DNA from: Paenibacillus psychroresistens
Lineage (GTDB): Bacteria > Bacillota > Bacilli > Paenibacillales > NBRC-103111
NCBI RefSeq assembly: GCF_009728935.1
Contig: NZ_CP034235.1
Location: 6,213,501 to 6,277,500, forward strand
Direction: 5' to 3'
DNA length: 64,000 bases
Part shown: positions 7,390 to 17,300 of the stretch, one piece after another
How the letters are laid out: every line of letters begins with the position of its first letter
How positions within the stretch are numbered: the stretch's first letter is position 1
Made by a program: the position numbers and the translations under genes
The notes under the pieces: generated by a model
Databases searched by the model: none
Seen by the model: the letters and a program-made list of their open reading frames with translations, nothing else
Told to the model about the DNA's origin: nothing

Positions 7390-9558
7390 TTAATAAATTA
7401 AATCAGAAATATCAAGCATTGTGAAATCTGCAGATTCAATTAAATGTACTTTGGGATCTGCCTTTAATTCAGTGATTGTCTTATTAATTGAATCACCCTC
7501 TAAATCCATTGCTTTAGGCCTAATTATAAACCTTATATGTCCCCATTCTAGGTAGTTTAAAAAATTTTCTCTATTGTTACCTATAGTAGAATTACCACCA
7601 TATGCCATCACTACATGAGGAATATATTCAAAACCACATGAAAGTTGGTGCATAATTCCATCTGGGCCATAACCAATGCATCTTGAGTTTGCTTTATTAT
7701 TAGTTTCTAGATATTTTTCAATTTCTAAAAGACCAATATCTTGAAATACTATATGTTTTTCAGTTTTTGAACTTGACCATAGTTTCAATCCACTTATAGT
7801 TAGTTTGCTCATACCAGGTGTCCATGATGAATGTGAAACTAGCACTAAAAATAATTGTAATGGAATAAACAAAATGAGGCAAGCTAATATTAGACGTTTA
7901 ATTTCCCAATTAAACTCAAGAAGTGGTTTAATTAATGTAACTATAATCAATATGACCGGAGCCAAGTAATAGTTTCCATCCCCCCCTTTTGCTGCGGTTG
8001 TTAAAAAATAAATAAAAGCTATAAACATTGGTAATACTACAAAAAATAACTTGTAATTTTTTTTATTAAAATGCATAAAAGATAATAATGTTGTAATAAT
8101 CAATAAAAAAATATAAAGATTACCTGGCCAAATCATTGCAAAATTACTATATTTATTAGGATCTAACACTAAATGATACCAATGTTTTATTATCTCCATA
8201 AAGTTTAATGAATTAGTAGGTACTATGTTTAAATTTAAAAAGGGGTATTTTAGCTTAAATCCAATTATTCCCCATAAATTACTTAGCAACGGAAAAATCG
8301 GATATCCAGTAAGAATGAACGTACGATAACAAACCCCTAACAACACCAAAAAGGATAAAATTAAAATACTTATAATAGGGTAATTATTAGTCTTTATTTT
8401 TTTATAATATTTGATTTCATATTTATTATTTATTAATCGTAGAATAAACACACCAAAAATTATCAATGGTACAAAAAGAAAACTATTAAATTTTATAGAT
8501 AATGAAATAGTCGACCCAATTAATCCAAGTATAAGACTATTGAAATTGTTTGTTTTTATCCAATTCCAAAAATAGAATGTTGCTAAAACTATAATTAAAG
8601 CATTAAATAAATCAGGTTTTGCAGTTGAGGCCATATTAGACACCATTGGTATTGATATAGTGACACTTGTAACTATCAAGGCTTCAATCTTCTTGCTTCC
8701 GTTTTCTCTAATAAATATATATATTGTTAAAGTTAACAGAATCAACACAAACACATTTCCACTATAAATAAAACTGAACGAGTCTAAATTACTTAAAGGG
8801 GCAAGAAACAATTCAAATAATTTAGGATAATAATAGGGAAAAAGAACATATCCTAAATTATCAAAAAAGGAACTTTCTCCAAATAAAACATATTCAGGTC
8901 TCAATCCATACATCATTGAATCAAAATCAATAACGTTAGTTAGTTTCCCATATTGAACTAAAATGGTTAAAGTAATAAATAACTGGAAAAGCCTTTCCAA
9001 TATATTACTTATTGAAATCTCTTTTACTATGCAGAAAACTAATGGAATGCACTTGTGATTAATAAAACTTATCAGAGCAATAAAAATAGTTAACACTCTA
9101 AGACAATTAATATTTCCATATCCAGCGAAAGATAAAACAATAGCAAGAAAACACCAAATGGTTAAACCAACTATAAAAAAATCTAAATATTTTCGAATCC
9201 CATCTTTGGAGTTTATAGATAAAATTTTAAATATAAAACTACCAAACATAATAATAATTTCAAAATAAACGATACCCAGTACAGCAGCTAAAAGTACTTG
9301 ATGAAATAATAAAAATAAGAAAATGACTACTAAAAAGGAAATAACAAATTTGTTTCGATTTTTAATAAACGACATTCCAAAAAAAAGAATTAGTAAACAT
9401 AAAAATTCAATTCCACTTTGTATTGTTCCAATTTGATTTGAGGGGTACTTAAATACTCCATTTAAAATTAATTTATTATACGGGATAATTTGAAATAGAA
9501 TAGCAATAAAAATACATATAATACCTATCAATCTGTTTTTTAATACAATAATACACAC
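7390..9558 (-). CDS. Large polytopic membrane protein, possible GT-C glycosyltransferase
   Basis: 722 residues, A+T-rich, with roughly a dozen hydrophobic helices over about 1-570 and a soluble C-terminal region of about 150 residues. An early outer loop contains DFDSMMYGLRPEY, followed by aromatic-rich segments (FPYYYPKLFELF), as in GT-C lipid-sugar-dependent transferases. I do not recognise a named family. The start is a GTG at 9558 with only a weak G-rich upstream site, so a slightly later start is possible. 174 bases separate it from the ArnC/GtrB-like gene that follows. The genomic setting suggests it takes a sugar from undecaprenyl phosphate onto the exported glycan, but a polymerase or other membrane role is not excluded. 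Confidence 0.6.
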   Translation of the reverse strand: MCIIVLKNRLIGIICIFIAILFQIIPYNKLILNGVFKYPSNQIGTIQSGIEFLCLLILFFGMSFIKNRNKFVISFLVVIFLFLLFHQVLLAAVLGIVYFEIIIMFGSFIFKILSINSKDGIRKYLDFFIVGLTIWCFLAIVLSFAGYGNINCLRVLTIFIALISFINHKCIPLVFCIVKEISISNILERLFQLFITLTILVQYGKLTNVIDFDSMMYGLRPEYVLFGESSFFDNLGYVLFPYYYPKLFELFLAPLSNLDSFSFIYSGNVFVLILLTLTIYIFIRENGSKKIEALIVTSVTISIPMVSNMASTAKPDLFNALIIVLATFYFWNWIKTNNFNSLILGLIGSTISLSIKFNSFLFVPLIIFGVFILRLINNKYEIKYYKKIKTNNYPIISILILSFLVLLGVCYRTFILTGYPIFPLLSNLWGIIGFKLKYPFLNLNIVPTNSLNFMEIIKHWYHLVLDPNKYSNFAMIWPGNLYIFLLIITTLLSFMHFNKKNYKLFFVVLPMFIAFIYFLTTAAKGGDGNYYLAPVILIIVTLIKPLLEFNWEIKRLILACLILFIPLQLFLVLVSHSSWTPGMSKLTISGLKLWSSSKTEKHIVFQDIGLLEIEKYLETNNKANSRCIGYGPDGIMHQLSCGFEYIPHVVMAYGGNSTIGNNRENFLNYLEWGHIRFIIRPKAMDLEGDSINKTITELKADPKVHLIESADFTMLDISDLIY

Positions 9559-9684
9559 CCCATTTGTTAACTCTAAGTCTGTTTAAGGCAAAAATCCTCT
9601 GTAATTAGTGACATTTCAAACCTGTCCAAATATCTAATTAGGTTAGCCCATGAACAAGCTTGCACTAATTTCATGATTGAGTAT

Positions 9685-11487
9685 TTATTCCCTTTTAAAA
9701 CTAATAGATTTTATGATAATACCCAATTCTCTTTCATCCTTTGAGTTTCCTGTTTGCTTTGGAATGAAAGAATCACTTAAACTTAATGTTACTTTCTTAA
9801 TTCCAATTTGCTCTACTTTTTTTGAGATATCAAAATCTCCATTTTTTAGTTCGCTTTTCATAATTATTTTATCATCTATAGAAATTGATAAAACTAAATT
9901 ACTATATACATCCGGTATATTTCCTTGGATATGCAAATTGCTTTCAGACTCAATATTGAAGTAACCAATTGCTTCTTTACTTGTCCATCTAAATTCACCC
10001 TCTATTGGATACCATCCAGATATAAGATTTGCCGATGTGAGATTGCTTCCAATTCTTTGTCCTTTATAATCATAATAAACACTAAGATTATTCTTTTGTA
10101 ATATCTTCAGTCCATTCCGAACCATACTTTCATCATATTGAAACATATTTAAATCAGAGGAGCTATACTTATCTATATCCATTGCAATTGTTCTAAGTTT
10201 TTCAAAATTAATTTTTCGATAAGGTGATATTTTCCACTCGACAATTGTTGTTACGAGATGCCCTGAAAATATTACTCCGATAAGTAGTAAATATAAAATT
10301 ATCTTTGTTTTTTTATATTTCTTTACTTCACTCGCATTCACTTTTATCTCTAAAAATAAACAATAAAACAAAATCCATACAATACCAATTATCGCAAATT
10401 GAGTATTAGGTACATATCTAGATGACATTCCATAAGTAATTCCAAAATCAAAACGTCCCACTAATATTAAACCAAAGGTAATAAAACCATAAATGAAAAA
10501 GAGCAATGGTAACCATGTCTTAATATACATTTTCGTTTTAAAAAATTTAATTAAACTATACACAAAAAGAAGAGCAATTAATGTACCAATAATAATGTTC
10601 TTATTCAGACTAAAGTATTTATCTGCTACATTCACCCCAACTACGCTGGATGAAATTGATAATAGCACATATTTTATTGCATTTATAAAATGATGGAAAA
10701 TAAATGATATTTTTTGACTAATAGACGCATGTTCTGCGACCATATTGTCTTCATAGATATGATAAAAATAGATTAAAAATAAAACGCTTGAAAGAAATAA
10801 AACATATAACAATAGTTTTAAATTTTTAGAAAATTTCACAGATTTACTAATAAATAAATTGATTATTAATATTATAATCATGCTCAAAACTAAAGCTGGG
10901 CCATAACCACCACCAAATACTAATATAGAGCAAATGAAAAACAAAATAAATACAATAATATTTTTTCTTGTTCGAAAATTAATGACCAAATCTAAGTAAA
11001 CAAAGGTAAGAATAAAAAATAGATTTTTAATAAATTCTGCTATACCAAGACTAAACACAATACTTTCCCATTGAATAAGACTAAACAATAGCATGATTAT
11101 AAATAGTGAGGAAAATTGTTTATACTTATCATTTCCCAATTGATGAAGACTTCTACTATAGTTTTTAAATAATATTATGCTAGTAATAGCTAAAATAAAA
11201 GCACCAAAATACATTTCCAATGTTGTATTTAAATGAAAAAAAATAGCATTTAAGAGAAAAATAATATTGTAACCTAAAGTACGATGTTCTAAGTGACCAC
11301 GCCATAAATCTTGAAAAGTCAAATCCCCATTATAATACTTTCCTAAAAAATTCAAGAAATCAAATTGGTCTTGGAAGATTATATTTGCAGTAGAATTATT
11401 AATGTATAAAATATATAACACTATTTGAATGAATAAAAAAATGTAGAAAATATTTAGTTTAGTAAAATTCATCTTTTTAATATTCAT
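9685..11487 (-). CDS. Polytopic membrane protein with C-terminal beta-rich domain, function unknown
   Basis: 600 residues. About ten to eleven hydrophobic helices span roughly 10-430, then about 170 soluble residues rich in beta-type alternation. The first outer loop has FQDQFDFLNFLGKYYNGD followed by WRGHLEHRTLGYN. An acidic/Gln start and an HR pair in loop 1 occur in GT-C enzymes and related surface-glycan proteins. Its start overlaps the 3' end of the HAD phosphatase gene by 11 bases, so it belongs to the operon. The ATG at 11487 reads MNIKKMNFTKL; the second Met is an alternative start. I assign no activity. A glycan transferase or a glycan-modifying membrane enzyme are the contextual options. 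Confidence 0.55.
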   Translation of the reverse strand: MNIKKMNFTKLNIFYIFLFIQIVLYILYINNSTANIIFQDQFDFLNFLGKYYNGDLTFQDLWRGHLEHRTLGYNIIFLLNAIFFHLNTTLEMYFGAFILAITSIILFKNYSRSLHQLGNDKYKQFSSLFIIMLLFSLIQWESIVFSLGIAEFIKNLFFILTFVYLDLVINFRTRKNIIVFILFFICSILVFGGGYGPALVLSMIIILIINLFISKSVKFSKNLKLLLYVLFLSSVLFLIYFYHIYEDNMVAEHASISQKISFIFHHFINAIKYVLLSISSSVVGVNVADKYFSLNKNIIIGTLIALLFVYSLIKFFKTKMYIKTWLPLLFFIYGFITFGLILVGRFDFGITYGMSSRYVPNTQFAIIGIVWILFYCLFLEIKVNASEVKKYKKTKIILYLLLIGVIFSGHLVTTIVEWKISPYRKINFEKLRTIAMDIDKYSSSDLNMFQYDESMVRNGLKILQKNNLSVYYDYKGQRIGSNLTSANLISGWYPIEGEFRWTSKEAIGYFNIESESNLHIQGNIPDVYSNLVLSISIDDKIIMKSELKNGDFDISKKVEQIGIKKVTLSLSDSFIPKQTGNSKDERELGIIIKSISFKRE

Positions 11488-12040
11488 AAATCCCCTTTTC
11501 GATAAAGCTCAATAAATTTACGTAATTGTTTTCAATAACATTTGCTGTTCTCTCATTAATTGAAATATTCTCACCATTACTAATTAATATATTCTTATTT
11601 ACTCCTGCCCGTAATCCAGCTTCAATATCAGAATCCTTATCCCCAATCAATATAGATTCAGTTAAATCAACATCAAATTCTTTTGCAGATCTTAAAATCA
11701 TGCCTGGATTTGGTTTCCTACAGTCGCTATCCAATTTATATTTACCTAACCCATGCTCTGGATGATATGGAGAAAACTCAACCTTCGTAATATATATGCC
11801 CTGTAGTTCAAATTGCTTGAGCATCCACGCTGTAAGAATATGAAACTCCTCTTCTGTATAATATCCTCTACCAATACCAGCTTGATTAGTAATGATTATT
11901 AATAAATAGCCTTTTTCCTGAAAAAATCTAAGAATCTCAAAAATTCCATCCATAAATTCAAAATCTTCAATTTTGTATACGTAATTCTTTTCGACGTTAA
12001 TAATACCATCCCGATCCAAAAATAGCGCCTTTTTTTTCAT
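11477..12040 (-). CDS. gmhB: D-glycero-D-manno-heptose 1,7-bisphosphate 7-phosphatase (HAD family, GmhB)
   Basis: 187 residues, the standard size of the HAD-IIIA/GmhB group. The nucleophile motif FLDRDGIIN is at 7-15, the threonine motif is in LIIITNQAGIGRGYYTEEEF, and the acidic motif is GDKDSDIEAGLRAG. A CxP zinc-type loop is suggested by EFSPYHPEHGLGKY and DCRKPNPGM, although it is not fully cysteine-based. In the GDP-heptose route the enzyme removes the 7-phosphate from D-glycero-alpha-D-manno-heptose 1,7-bisphosphate. The ATG overlaps the hddC stop by 4 bases, so the two are coupled. With gmhA, hddA and hddC adjacent, this assignment is firm. Confidence 0.86.
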   Translation of the reverse strand: MKKKALFLDRDGIINVEKNYVYKIEDFEFMDGIFEILRFFQEKGYLLIIITNQAGIGRGYYTEEEFHILTAWMLKQFELQGIYITKVEFSPYHPEHGLGKYKLDSDCRKPNPGMILRSAKEFDVDLTESILIGDKDSDIEAGLRAGVNKNILISNGENISINERTANVIENNYVNLLSFIEKGIYEY

Positions 12041-12729
12041 AGTTGCTGCTCTAATTCGGATTGAGCTTTTGAATAATCCTCGGGAATACCAATATCAATA
12101 AAATATTTATCAGAAATCAAGGCATTAAAATTTAATTCTTCAACATATCTCACCATGTAATCTGTTTCGAAAGAAAATTTATCAGGTAAGTCTAATTGAT
12201 TAAACAAACTAGATTGCGCTACATAAACGCCACCATTTATATTTCCCGATTCACAATACATTTTCTCTGTAAAGGCTACAATCCGATCAGCATTCGTTTT
12301 TACTATCCCATAACGGTCAAATTGTGTCATTGGTTTTAAAGAGAACGTTAATAGAGAATTTAATTCAAGATGTTTTTCAAGTAATTGCTGCAGATTTACA
12401 TTAAAAAAAGTATCTCCATTAAGTATAAATACGTTCTCAGAAGTCACTTTATCAAGTGCTTTTTTTATCGCTCCACCAGTACCTAATGGTTGATCTTCGA
12501 TCGAATAAACAATTTCAATATCCTTATATCTACTACCAAAACAAGCTTCAATTACCTCATGCTTGTAACCTGTTGATAGGATAACCTTTGTTATCCCTTC
12601 TTTATCTAGATAATCCATAAGATATTTCAAAAAAGGTTGATTATTAATTGGTGCCATAGGCTTCGGGACATCTGCAACAACAGATCGCAGGCGACTCCCT
12701 AAGCCGCCTGCGAGAATAATGGCCTCCAT
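12037..12729 (-). CDS. hddC: D-glycero-alpha-D-manno-heptose 1-phosphate guanylyltransferase (HddC)
   Basis: 230 residues of the nucleotidyltransferase fold. The nucleotide-binding start is AIILAGGLGSRLRSVVADVPKPM, with GLGSRL supplying the GxGxR loop and the downstream Lys-Pro pair. LNGDTFF carries the metal-binding Asp, and FIDIGIPEDY the C-terminal acidic motif. The protein closely follows the HddC/GCD1 type. The known reaction is GTP plus heptose 1-phosphate to GDP-D-glycero-alpha-D-manno-heptose. It lies between gmhA and gmhB with gaps of a few bases. Together the four enzymes give the activated heptose found in Aneurinibacillus S-layer glycans. Confidence 0.85.
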   Translation of the reverse strand: MEAIILAGGLGSRLRSVVADVPKPMAPINNQPFLKYLMDYLDKEGITKVILSTGYKHEVIEACFGSRYKDIEIVYSIEDQPLGTGGAIKKALDKVTSENVFILNGDTFFNVNLQQLLEKHLELNSLLTFSLKPMTQFDRYGIVKTNADRIVAFTEKMYCESGNINGGVYVAQSSLFNQLDLPDKFSFETDYMVRYVEELNFNALISDKYFIDIGIPEDYSKAQSELEQQL

Positions 12730-12732
12730 AAC

Positions 12733-13317
12733 TTAAAAGCCCTTTCCAAATATAACTTCTTCAACAATAGCACAAAGAATATGACCAATTAATATGTGAG
12801 ATTCTTGAATTCGTGGGGTTTCATTGGAAGGTACTTTAATGCAATAATCACATAGTTCTGCCATATTTCCACCTGATGCACCTGTGAAGCCTACGGTTAT
12901 TATTCCTTTTTCTTTGCATACTTCTAACGCTTTAATAACGTTCTTGGAATTGCCAGAGGTGGAGATGCCAATGAACATATCGCCTTTAACTCCGTTAGCT
13001 TGTACCTGTCTGGCAAATAGCTGTTCATATCCATAATCGTTGCCAATTGCTGTAAGTATAGAAGTATCAGTAGTTAGTGCTAAAGATGCTAAACCTGGTC
13101 GATCAAAATAAAACCGGCTTACAAATTCGCCGGCAATATGTTGCGCATCTGCTGCGCTGCCACCATTTCCTGCAAGAATAGTCTTGTTGCCTGCACGATA
13201 GACCTCGATGGCTTTTTCTGATACCTCTTTAATCAAATTCGTTAATTGATCATTTTCAAGTATTGATTTTTTAATCTCATATGATTCTTTGATATGATTT
13301 TTAATATAATTGTGCAT
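12733..13317 (-). CDS. gmhA: Sedoheptulose 7-phosphate isomerase (GmhA)
   Basis: 194 residues with a SIS domain. Hallmarks are GNGGSAADAQHIAGEF near 49-64, the Ser/Thr phosphate loop in FIGISTSGNSKNV, and the C-terminal HILIGHILCAIVEE with the catalytic His. I use the ATG at 13317 because GGAGGG precedes it by 6 bases; the longer reading to 13344 overlaps hddA and lacks a site. It converts sedoheptulose 7-phosphate to D-glycero-D-manno-heptose 7-phosphate, the first step of both heptose routes. One base separates its start from the end of hddA. All four GDP-heptose genes are contiguous. Confidence 0.9.
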   Translation of the reverse strand: MHNYIKNHIKESYEIKKSILENDQLTNLIKEVSEKAIEVYRAGNKTILAGNGGSAADAQHIAGEFVSRFYFDRPGLASLALTTDTSILTAIGNDYGYEQLFARQVQANGVKGDMFIGISTSGNSKNVIKALEVCKEKGIITVGFTGASGGNMAELCDYCIKVPSNETPRIQESHILIGHILCAIVEEVIFGKGF

Positions 13318-13318
13318 C

Positions 13319-14344
13319 CTAAACCCTCCAGGCTTGAGTACCATTTTTTGTGAAGTGAAAATTCATCACATGGCCGTCTAACTTTTCTAACTCTTTAATT
13401 ACATTAAGTCTTAGAACTGGATCAACAATAAACATCATAAAACCGCCACCACCTGCACCTGAAACTTTTCCAGCATAAGCACCTGCTTGAATTGCAATAT
13501 CGTAGATATGATCTAAGTTGCTGTTTGAGATTGATGCAGCCATTCTTTTTTTGGCATCCCATGATTTACCGAGGTAATTGGCAAATTTAAGAATATCGCC
13601 TCTCAAGATAGCTTCCTTCATTATAAGCGCATCGATTTTCAACTCATGCATGGCCTCTAATGATTTTGTATTATTAGATTCCACACTTCTAACTTGTTCA
13701 TCAATAATTTTGGCAGATTCTCTTGAAACACTTGTATAATATAGCACTACTGAATTCTCCAGCTCATTGATTATCCAATGTTTGATACGAAGTGGATTAA
13801 CAATTACATGATCATTAGCATTAAACTCAATAAAATTAAATCCACCAAAAGTAGCCGCATATTGATCCTGTTTTCCACCGCTTAAACCAACATCAACTCG
13901 CTCAATTTGATAAGCTAACTGCGCAATATCATAATCTCCTAAAGGAAGATTCAACCATTCTACAAAAGCCTTTAATATGGCTACAACCATGGTTGATGAC
14001 GAACCTAATCCAGAACCTGCAGGAGCATCTGAATACGTTGTTACTTTAATTGAGAGTGCCTGTTTATTATTAAATTGTTTTACAATGCGATTGTATATTC
14101 CTTTATGCAAATCCAAATAACCGTTCAATTCATAGGACGCCTCTGACTTAGCTTCAAATATCTCATCTCGATCAGCTGCATGAAAGACAACTGTGTTTCT
14201 ATCCGTTGTCTCTATCGTACAATAAGCATACATATCAATAGTTGCATTTAAGACATAACCTCCAAATTGATCACTATAGGGAGAAACGTCCGTACCTCCG
14301 CCAGCCAGTCCCAATCTCAATGGTGCTTTAGATCTAATAATCAT
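13319..14344 (-). CDS. hddA: D-glycero-alpha-D-manno-heptose 7-phosphate kinase (HddA, GHMP family)
   Basis: 341 residues. The substrate strand PLRLGLAGGGTDVSPY opens the protein, the GHMP ATP loop is DAPAGSGLGSSSTMVVAIL near 107-125, and the third motif is GKVSGAGGGGFMMF near the C-terminus. These identify HddA rather than galactokinase or mevalonate kinase. It phosphorylates the anomeric carbon to give the alpha-1,7-bisphosphate, which commits the pathway to the GDP- rather than the ADP-heptose branch. The start codon overlaps the end of the large glycosyltransferase gene by 11 bases. Confidence 0.88.
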   Translation of the reverse strand: MIIRSKAPLRLGLAGGGTDVSPYSDQFGGYVLNATIDMYAYCTIETTDRNTVVFHAADRDEIFEAKSEASYELNGYLDLHKGIYNRIVKQFNNKQALSIKVTTYSDAPAGSGLGSSSTMVVAILKAFVEWLNLPLGDYDIAQLAYQIERVDVGLSGGKQDQYAATFGGFNFIEFNANDHVIVNPLRIKHWIINELENSVVLYYTSVSRESAKIIDEQVRSVESNNTKSLEAMHELKIDALIMKEAILRGDILKFANYLGKSWDAKKRMAASISNSNLDHIYDIAIQAGAYAGKVSGAGGGGFMMFIVDPVLRLNVIKELEKLDGHVMNFHFTKNGTQAWRV

Positions 14345-17300
14345 CAGTATTTCCTTTCAATTCGAAGTCATGACTAATAATTTTTAAAACACTTTGCTTA
14401 GAGAAGTACTTTTGAACATAGTTAATAGATTGAGCTGAAAGAAGCTCTAACCGCTCATTATCTACATAAAGCTCATTAACTAATCCCGCAAAGCTACTTC
14501 CTTCATCAGACTCTAACACATAACTCGCAATATTCGGTAATCCTTCTGACCCTACGCTAGTTGTTACAATTGGAATCCCATGATATAAAGCTTCAACAAC
14601 TTTACCTTTCACACCAGCACCGAAAGTTAGTGGAACAACAACTATCTTACAATCATTATAATATTGCTCTAACCGTTCATCGGTAACAAAACCAGTTATT
14701 ATGATGTTCTTAGCCTGTAAATTCTTAATTAGCTCAGGAGGATTTGATCCTACTATATATATTTTCATATCCGGATATTGATTTAATATTGCTGGAAACA
14801 CTTCTTGTATAAACCAAAGGACCGCATCAATATTAGGTTTATGTCCAAATCCACCAACAAAAAGCAAATCCTCTCTTTCTGAGAAAGCTTTAATATTTCC
14901 TTTCAGTGTATCAAAGATATACGCCGGAATGGCTTTAATGTTTAACTCAGGTAGATATTGTTTAATTTCGTCTACCTCTACCTGTGAAGGATAATAAACT
15001 ACATCTGATTTAGAAAAAATGTCAAACTCAATTTCCTTCCATTTCTCCGAGGATTTTAACAGTTCAGGATTATTGGTAAGTCTATACTCCCTTATCTCTC
15101 TTAAGAAATGTAAATCATGCCCATAGTAAATAATCTTTGCTTTTGTATATTTTTTAATTTGATCTATATACTTCTCAGTAATGTGCGGTCTATTCAAAAA
15201 AGCATAATCGATATATTGACCATTTAATTTCAACCATTCCTTAAAGTGACTTGCATACCAATTGCCATAGAAAACTTCTACGCCTAATTGTTCGAGAATT
15301 GAAGTATAAGGCTGATGATTATAATAATTATCACCAACAAATTTCACATTAAATCCCATCTCTACGAATAACTTGACGTACTGATAAACGGTTCTGCTTC
15401 CCGCATCCTTATCAAAATGAGGTACGTAATGATCAATAATTAGAAGGGTTTTCTTGAACTGACTACGATCTCTAGCCCAATATACATTATGCGCATCTGC
15501 GAAATGCTCACTTTTTAACACTTCTCCCCATTTTTCAATAAACTTTTCTTTATTCTTTATTTGGTAACCTTTAATTCCAGTATTAGTATTAGTCCCATGT
15601 GAGATACCCTCGAAATGCACAACTACTGATTTAGGCTGTAACAATACCTTATATCCATGCTTTCTGACTTCAAATGCAAGATCGGAATCTTCAAAATAAG
15701 CAGGAACATATCTTTCATCAAACCCACCGATTGATTCCCATAGCTCTCTACGAATCATGATTGCAGCTCCAGAAATATAATCTACTTCTTTAACGTAATT
15801 ATATTGTGTAGTATCCGGTTCATCTAATCTACCATAATTCCATCCACCTGCATCATTCCAAATGATTCCTCCTGCTTCCTGAAGCCTACCATCTGGATAA
15901 ACTAACTTAGAGCCAACCATTCCAATTCTTTTATCCGATTCAATTAATTCGACCAGTGAATCTAAATAATTAGCTTGGACATTGGTATCATTATTTAGCA
16001 AGAATATATAAGCACCTTTTGCATAAGTAGCTGCATTATTACAATTTAATAAAAACCCACGATTAATTTCATCACGCACTACTGTAATATTATCCACATA
16101 CTCATTTATTTTCATAGTATCATCTGTAGACACATCGTCTGCAATAATGACCTCATATGGTATCCCCGGTGTTTGCAGCAAAATAGACTTTAAACAAGCG
16201 TAGGTGTATCGCCATTGATTGTAAACAGGAATTATTATCGTAACCTTTGGATTCTCATAGATAGGAAAAACTAACTTTTCCAGCTCAATATCATCATCAA
16301 CCAAAAAAAGTTGTTGAGAAGTCGTTTCTGTTGCATTAAACCTGTTTAAGTAATTATCAATTCGTTCTTCCAACAAGCCGTTCTTATCTGTATTTAGATA
16401 ATATCTGAATTTTTTAAAATTCCCCATATTAATTTTTGAAAGCATAGCTCTCGGCTCTTTTAAGGATCTTTTTAATAATTTTGCAATTAATTTACGTTTG
16501 CTATTAGGAGGTATAACTTGATCGCGAATTTTGTAGTATTTAGAGAAAAACCTCCACATATCCGAATGTATAATTTCTTCTAATTGTTTGTTTTTTTGAT
16601 AACAATCTTCTGATTTTAATTCAAGCGCCTTTGATTGTTCGTTAAACCTTTCTTTTTGCTCTATCCATTCGTTTTTCTGCTTCAGAATTTCTTCTTTCTG
16701 CTTCAGAATTTCTTCTTTCTGCTTCAGAATTTCTTCTTTTTGCATTATTATATCTTCTTTTTGCTTCACAATTTCTTCTTTACACTTCTCAATCTTCTCC
16801 ATTTGAATTTCTTTTTCTTGGAGATGGGTTTGTTGCTGATAATCTAGGTCATTAATTCGTTGATCTAAATTATGAATATGAATATTTCTTTCTTCTACTT
16901 CTTCTTGTAGTGAAGTAATGCGAGTTATTAAATTATTGTAAGTGATTTCTTTAATAGAAATAATTGAACTGAAGTCGATATCTCCAATATCCTTTTTACT
17001 GCAAATAGCAATTATATATTTACCTTGATTCAGGTTTAAATCTCCATCTAAAGCTATGTGATTTACATAGTTACTATTATTATTTGCTACTATGGACAGA
17101 ACCTCGAATTTTTGATAAAAAAATTGAATATTAGCAAAAAAACCTTCTAAAAACGTTTTGAATTCTTCTTTATAAAATTCTTTTACATGAAAGGTATTAT
17201 TATGATTGGCCCAATCTGTATACCAATATTTATCAGGAGTTGAGATCAGAAAAATACCGTCATCTTTAAGTACTCTTGTAACTTCTGCTATAAATTTCAA

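Noticed and set aside
16675..16779. CRISPR-like array
   Set aside because: The 21-bp units are directly adjacent with no spacers and are in frame with the coiled-coil coding sequence.
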